Of a stretch of DNA of 46,049 bases, positions 43,735 through 46,049 are shown piece by piece. Origin of the DNA: Roseomonas sp. (GTDB taxonomy: Bacteria > Pseudomonadota > Alphaproteobacteria > Acetobacterales > Acetobacteraceae). Under the pieces are notes generated by a model. That model saw only the letters and a list, made by a program, of their open reading frames with translations, ran no database searches and was not told the DNA's origin. The stretch spans positions 1 to 46,049 of the forward strand of contig JADCGG010000047.1 of NCBI GenBank assembly GCA_020249125.1, written 5' to 3'. The translations under genes and the position numbers were made by a program. Every line of letters begins with the position of its first letter. Position 1 is the stretch's first letter.

Positions 43735-45435
43735 ATGACCGCTTCCCGCCCCACCCTCAGCGGCCCGCGCCATGCGATTTCGGCGGGGCATTACCTTGCG
43801 GCATCGGCGGGCTACGCCGTGCTGGAAGCGGGCGGCAATGCGGTGGATGCGGGCTGCGCCGCGGGCATTGCGCTTGGCGTGCTGCTGCCGGATTTGGTGA
43901 ATGTCGCGGGGGTTGCGCCCATCATGATCCGGCTGGCGAATGGGCAGGTGGAAACCATTGCGGGGCTTGGCCATTGGCCGGCATCGCTGCCGCCTGATGT
44001 TTTCATGCGCGAACATGGCGGGAAGATTCCGCAAGGCGTGCGCCGCACCGTGGTCCCCGCCGCGCCGGATGCCTGGATCACGGCCCTGGAACGCCATGGC
44101 AGCATGGGGTTCGGCGATGTGGCGCACCATGCCATTCGCTACGCGGCGGAAGGTTTTGCGGTGTATCCGCTGCTCGCGGAAAGTGTTTCGGCGCATGCGG
44201 CAGAATATGCGCGCTGGCCATCCAATGCGGCGATTTTCCTGCCCGGCGGCGCACCGCCAAAGGTGGGTGAGCGTTTTGTGCAAAGCGATCTGGCACGCAG
44301 CCTGAGTTACATGGTGGAGGAAGAAAAACGCGCTGCATCCAAGGGGCGTCTTGCGGGTTTGGCGGCGGCGCATGCGGCGTTTTATCGCGGCGATATCGCG
44401 CGGGAGATCGTGGCATTTCAACGCCGCGAAGGTGGCTTTCTGACCATGGAGGATATGGCTGGCTTTCGGTCTCGGCTGGAACCCGCCGTCACGCGCCGCT
44501 GGCGTGGGCATGAAGTGATTACCTGCGGCCCCTGGTGCCAGGGGCCAGCGTTGCTGGAAGCGCTATTGCTGATGGAACGCGCTGGCTTGGATGGGCTTGA
44601 ACACAATTCGGCGGAATATCTGCACCTGTTCACGGAATGCGTGAAGGCAGCCATGGCGGATCGCGAATATCATTTCGGTGATCCCGCCTTCATTGATGTG
44701 CCGATTGATACGCTGCTGTCAGATACGCATTTGGCGGCGCGTGTGGCGGAAATGGACCCGGTGCGCGCGCATCCTGCGATGTATCCGCCCTTGCTGGGTG
44801 TGGGGCGTGCGGCGGATGGGCCGGTCAGGCGCGACCTGCCGAAGATTGAAGCGGATACCAGCTATGTTGCGGTGGTGGATCGCTGGGGCAATGCCTTCAG
44901 CGCAACACCTTCGGATGGTTCCTGGAATTCGCCCGTGGTGCCGGGGCTTGGGCTGATCCCTTCCAATCGCGGCAGCCAAAGCCGGCCCGATCCCGCGCAT
45001 CCCGCAGGTGTGGCGCCGGGCAAGCGCCCGCGCCTGACGCCGAATCCCGCCATGGTGGTGACACGCGCCGGCGGCGTGATGCCCTTCGGTACGCCAGGCG
45101 GGGATGTGCAGATTCAGGCCATGCTGCAGGTGATGCTGAACGTGCTGCATTTCGGCATGGAATTGCAGGAAGCGATCGAAGCGCCGCGCGTCTCCTCCTA
45201 TGCCTTTCCTTCATCCTTCGCGCCCTTCGATTATTTCCCGCGTCGGCTTGCAGTGGAAACGCGCATTCCGGAAGCGACGCGCAATGCGCTGGCGGGCCGC
45301 GGGCATGACATCAAGGAATGGCCGGATATCACCTGGCTGGCGGGCAGTGTGGAGGCGGTGATGTCAGACCCCGCATCAGGGCTGGTGCGCGCTGGTGCCG
45401 ATCCGCGGCGCCCGGCCTATGCGATTGCGGGATGA
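43735..45435 (+). CDS. Gamma-glutamyltransferase family protein (Ntn hydrolase)
   Basis: 566 residues. Family blocks are GHYLAASAGYAVLEAGGNAV, the maturation site DTSYVAVVDRWGNAFS in which Thr375 would become the N-terminal nucleophile after self-cleavage, and the C-terminal NPAMVV...GTPGGDVQIQAM. Members cleave gamma-glutamyl amides such as glutathione, or related acyl amides; this one resembles the cytosolic or broad-specificity branch because no signal peptide is seen (MTASRPTLSGPRHAISAG). GGAG precedes ATG 43735. The stop overlaps the next gene by ATGA. Confidence 0.88.
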   Translation: MTASRPTLSGPRHAISAGHYLAASAGYAVLEAGGNAVDAGCAAGIALGVLLPDLVNVAGVAPIMIRLANGQVETIAGLGHWPASLPPDVFMREHGGKIPQGVRRTVVPAAPDAWITALERHGSMGFGDVAHHAIRYAAEGFAVYPLLAESVSAHAAEYARWPSNAAIFLPGGAPPKVGERFVQSDLARSLSYMVEEEKRAASKGRLAGLAAAHAAFYRGDIAREIVAFQRREGGFLTMEDMAGFRSRLEPAVTRRWRGHEVITCGPWCQGPALLEALLLMERAGLDGLEHNSAEYLHLFTECVKAAMADREYHFGDPAFIDVPIDTLLSDTHLAARVAEMDPVRAHPAMYPPLLGVGRAADGPVRRDLPKIEADTSYVAVVDRWGNAFSATPSDGSWNSPVVPGLGLIPSNRGSQSRPDPAHPAGVAPGKRPRLTPNPAMVVTRAGGVMPFGTPGGDVQIQAMLQVMLNVLHFGMELQEAIEAPRVSSYAFPSSFAPFDYFPRRLAVETRIPEATRNALAGRGHDIKEWPDITWLAGSVEAVMSDPASGLVRAGADPRRPAYAIAG

Positions 45436-46049
45436 GTGCCGCAACCGATAGCGGGGCGTTGCTTGATCAGGCCATGGCGCGGCTCACTGCGCGGGATTTT
45501 CGCGGCGCTGCGGCACTGTTCAATCGCGCCATTGCGCTTGGGCTGGATGCACCAGAAATTCGCAATAACCTAGGCCAGGCCTTGCGACTTTCTGGTGACC
45601 GCGCGGGCGCTGAAGCCGCTTATCGAGAAGCGCTGCGCCAGCGCCCGGCTTATGTGCGCGCTGCTGCCAATCTGGTGGAAATATTGCTGCCCGCGCAGGC
45701 CGAGGCGGCGCAAGCGGCGATTGCGGCCGCGCTCGCCGCTGGCGCCGGAGAGGGCTTGCACCGCGCCGTTGCCGGGCTGTGGCGGGACGCCGGGCGGCCT
45801 GATCGTGCCATGTTTCATTTGCAGGCGCTGTTGGATACAGCGCCAGGCGATGCGCTGATGCGAAGCCCATTGGGCACCACGTTGATGGGTATCGGCCAGC
45901 CAAGTGCCGCAATTCCGCATTTGGCGCGTGTTGCCCAAGAACTGCCGGATCGCGCTGATGCCAAGGTGAATTATGGCCTCGCCTTGCAGCAATCCGGTGA
46001 TATTGGCGCGGCCATGGCAGTGCAACGCCGTGCGATTGCGCAAGACCCG
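45432..46049 (+). CDS. TPR-repeat protein (3' end outside window)
   Basis: The visible 206 residues start MSAATDSGALLDQAMARLTA, coupled to the preceding gene by ATGA. Several tetratricopeptide repeats follow (for example APEIRNNLGQALRLSGDRAG and ADAKVNYGLALQQSGDIGAA). The reading frame is still open at the window end. Proteins of this kind in Acetobacteraceae often carry a C-terminal enzymatic domain such as a glycosyltransferase, but nothing of that is in view, so only the TPR part can be called. Pairing with a gamma-glutamyltransferase-like gene gives no clear functional clue. Confidence 0.8.
   Translation, partial: MSAATDSGALLDQAMARLTARDFRGAAALFNRAIALGLDAPEIRNNLGQALRLSGDRAGAEAAYREALRQRPAYVRAAANLVEILLPAQAEAAQAAIAAALAAGAGEGLHRAVAGLWRDAGRPDRAMFHLQALLDTAPGDALMRSPLGTTLMGIGQPSAAIPHLARVAQELPDRADAKVNYGLALQQSGDIGAAMAVQRRAIAQDP

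Noticed and set aside
1-46049. CRISPR arrays, tRNA or rRNA genes
   Set aside because: No regularly spaced repeats, no cloverleaf-like segments with anticodon arms and no rRNA-like sequence were seen when reading the gaps between genes.

Overview
The window looks like a chromosome segment of an alphaproteobacterium, most likely Rhodospirillales/Acetobacteraceae (Roseomonas-like). This is inferred from high GC with strong GC3 bias, tight operons joined by ATGA/GTGA overlaps, and protein content such as DUF1489, a cysteine-free L33 and the plsY-dprA-topA-rnr order. No rRNA, tRNA or CRISPR array was seen. Two genes run off the ends: mnmA at the left and a TPR gene at the right.

Region by region. 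1-2757 (minus): a sulfur-handling operon of a cysteine desulfurase, a 2Fe-2S ferredoxin, TenA and MnmA. 2758-4936: an AT-richer accessory insert with a Sel1-repeat protein and a single-span membrane protein of unknown function. It is bounded by two direct copies (exact offset 2112 bp) of the 5' end of the cysteine desulfurase gene, the outer copy being a dead fragment. 4937-7567: an iron cluster with a periplasmic Fe(III)-binding protein, Fur and two small unknown genes; two near-identical Fur boxes are visible. 7568-11572: an HpcH/HpaI aldolase, the GST-like YghU, an ArsC/Spx-like protein and a Kef-type K+/H+ antiporter. 11588-14819 (minus): gatCAB. 14866-27885 (plus): a long housekeeping series of ruvX, a small membrane protein, pyrB, two related membrane proteins, a dihydroorotase homologue lacking its metal ligands (PyrX-like), plsY, dprA, topA, rnr, an S41 peptidase and rpmG. 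28335-33424 (plus): a five-gene hydrogenase-4-like operon (hyfC, E, F, G, I types) whose large subunit lacks the NiFe-binding cysteines, so it is an Ehr-type (energy-converting hydrogenase-related) complex rather than a hydrogenase. 33588-35325 (minus): DUF1489 and purD. 35393-40675 (minus): the phosphate regulon pstSCAB-phoU-phoB with a Pho box and a hairpin after pstS. 40815-43465 (minus): an enoyl-CoA hydratase and a copper module (copC, copD, DUF411). 43735-end (plus): a gamma-glutamyltransferase-family protein and a TPR protein.

Most of the window is ordinary core genome. The parts most worth attention are the duplicated cysteine-desulfurase ends around the insert, the NiFe-less Hyf-like complex that also lacks its usual hyfB and ferredoxin partners, the pseudo-dihydroorotase with two related membrane proteins inside the pyr operon, and the unknown gene with a Fur box almost on its start codon.
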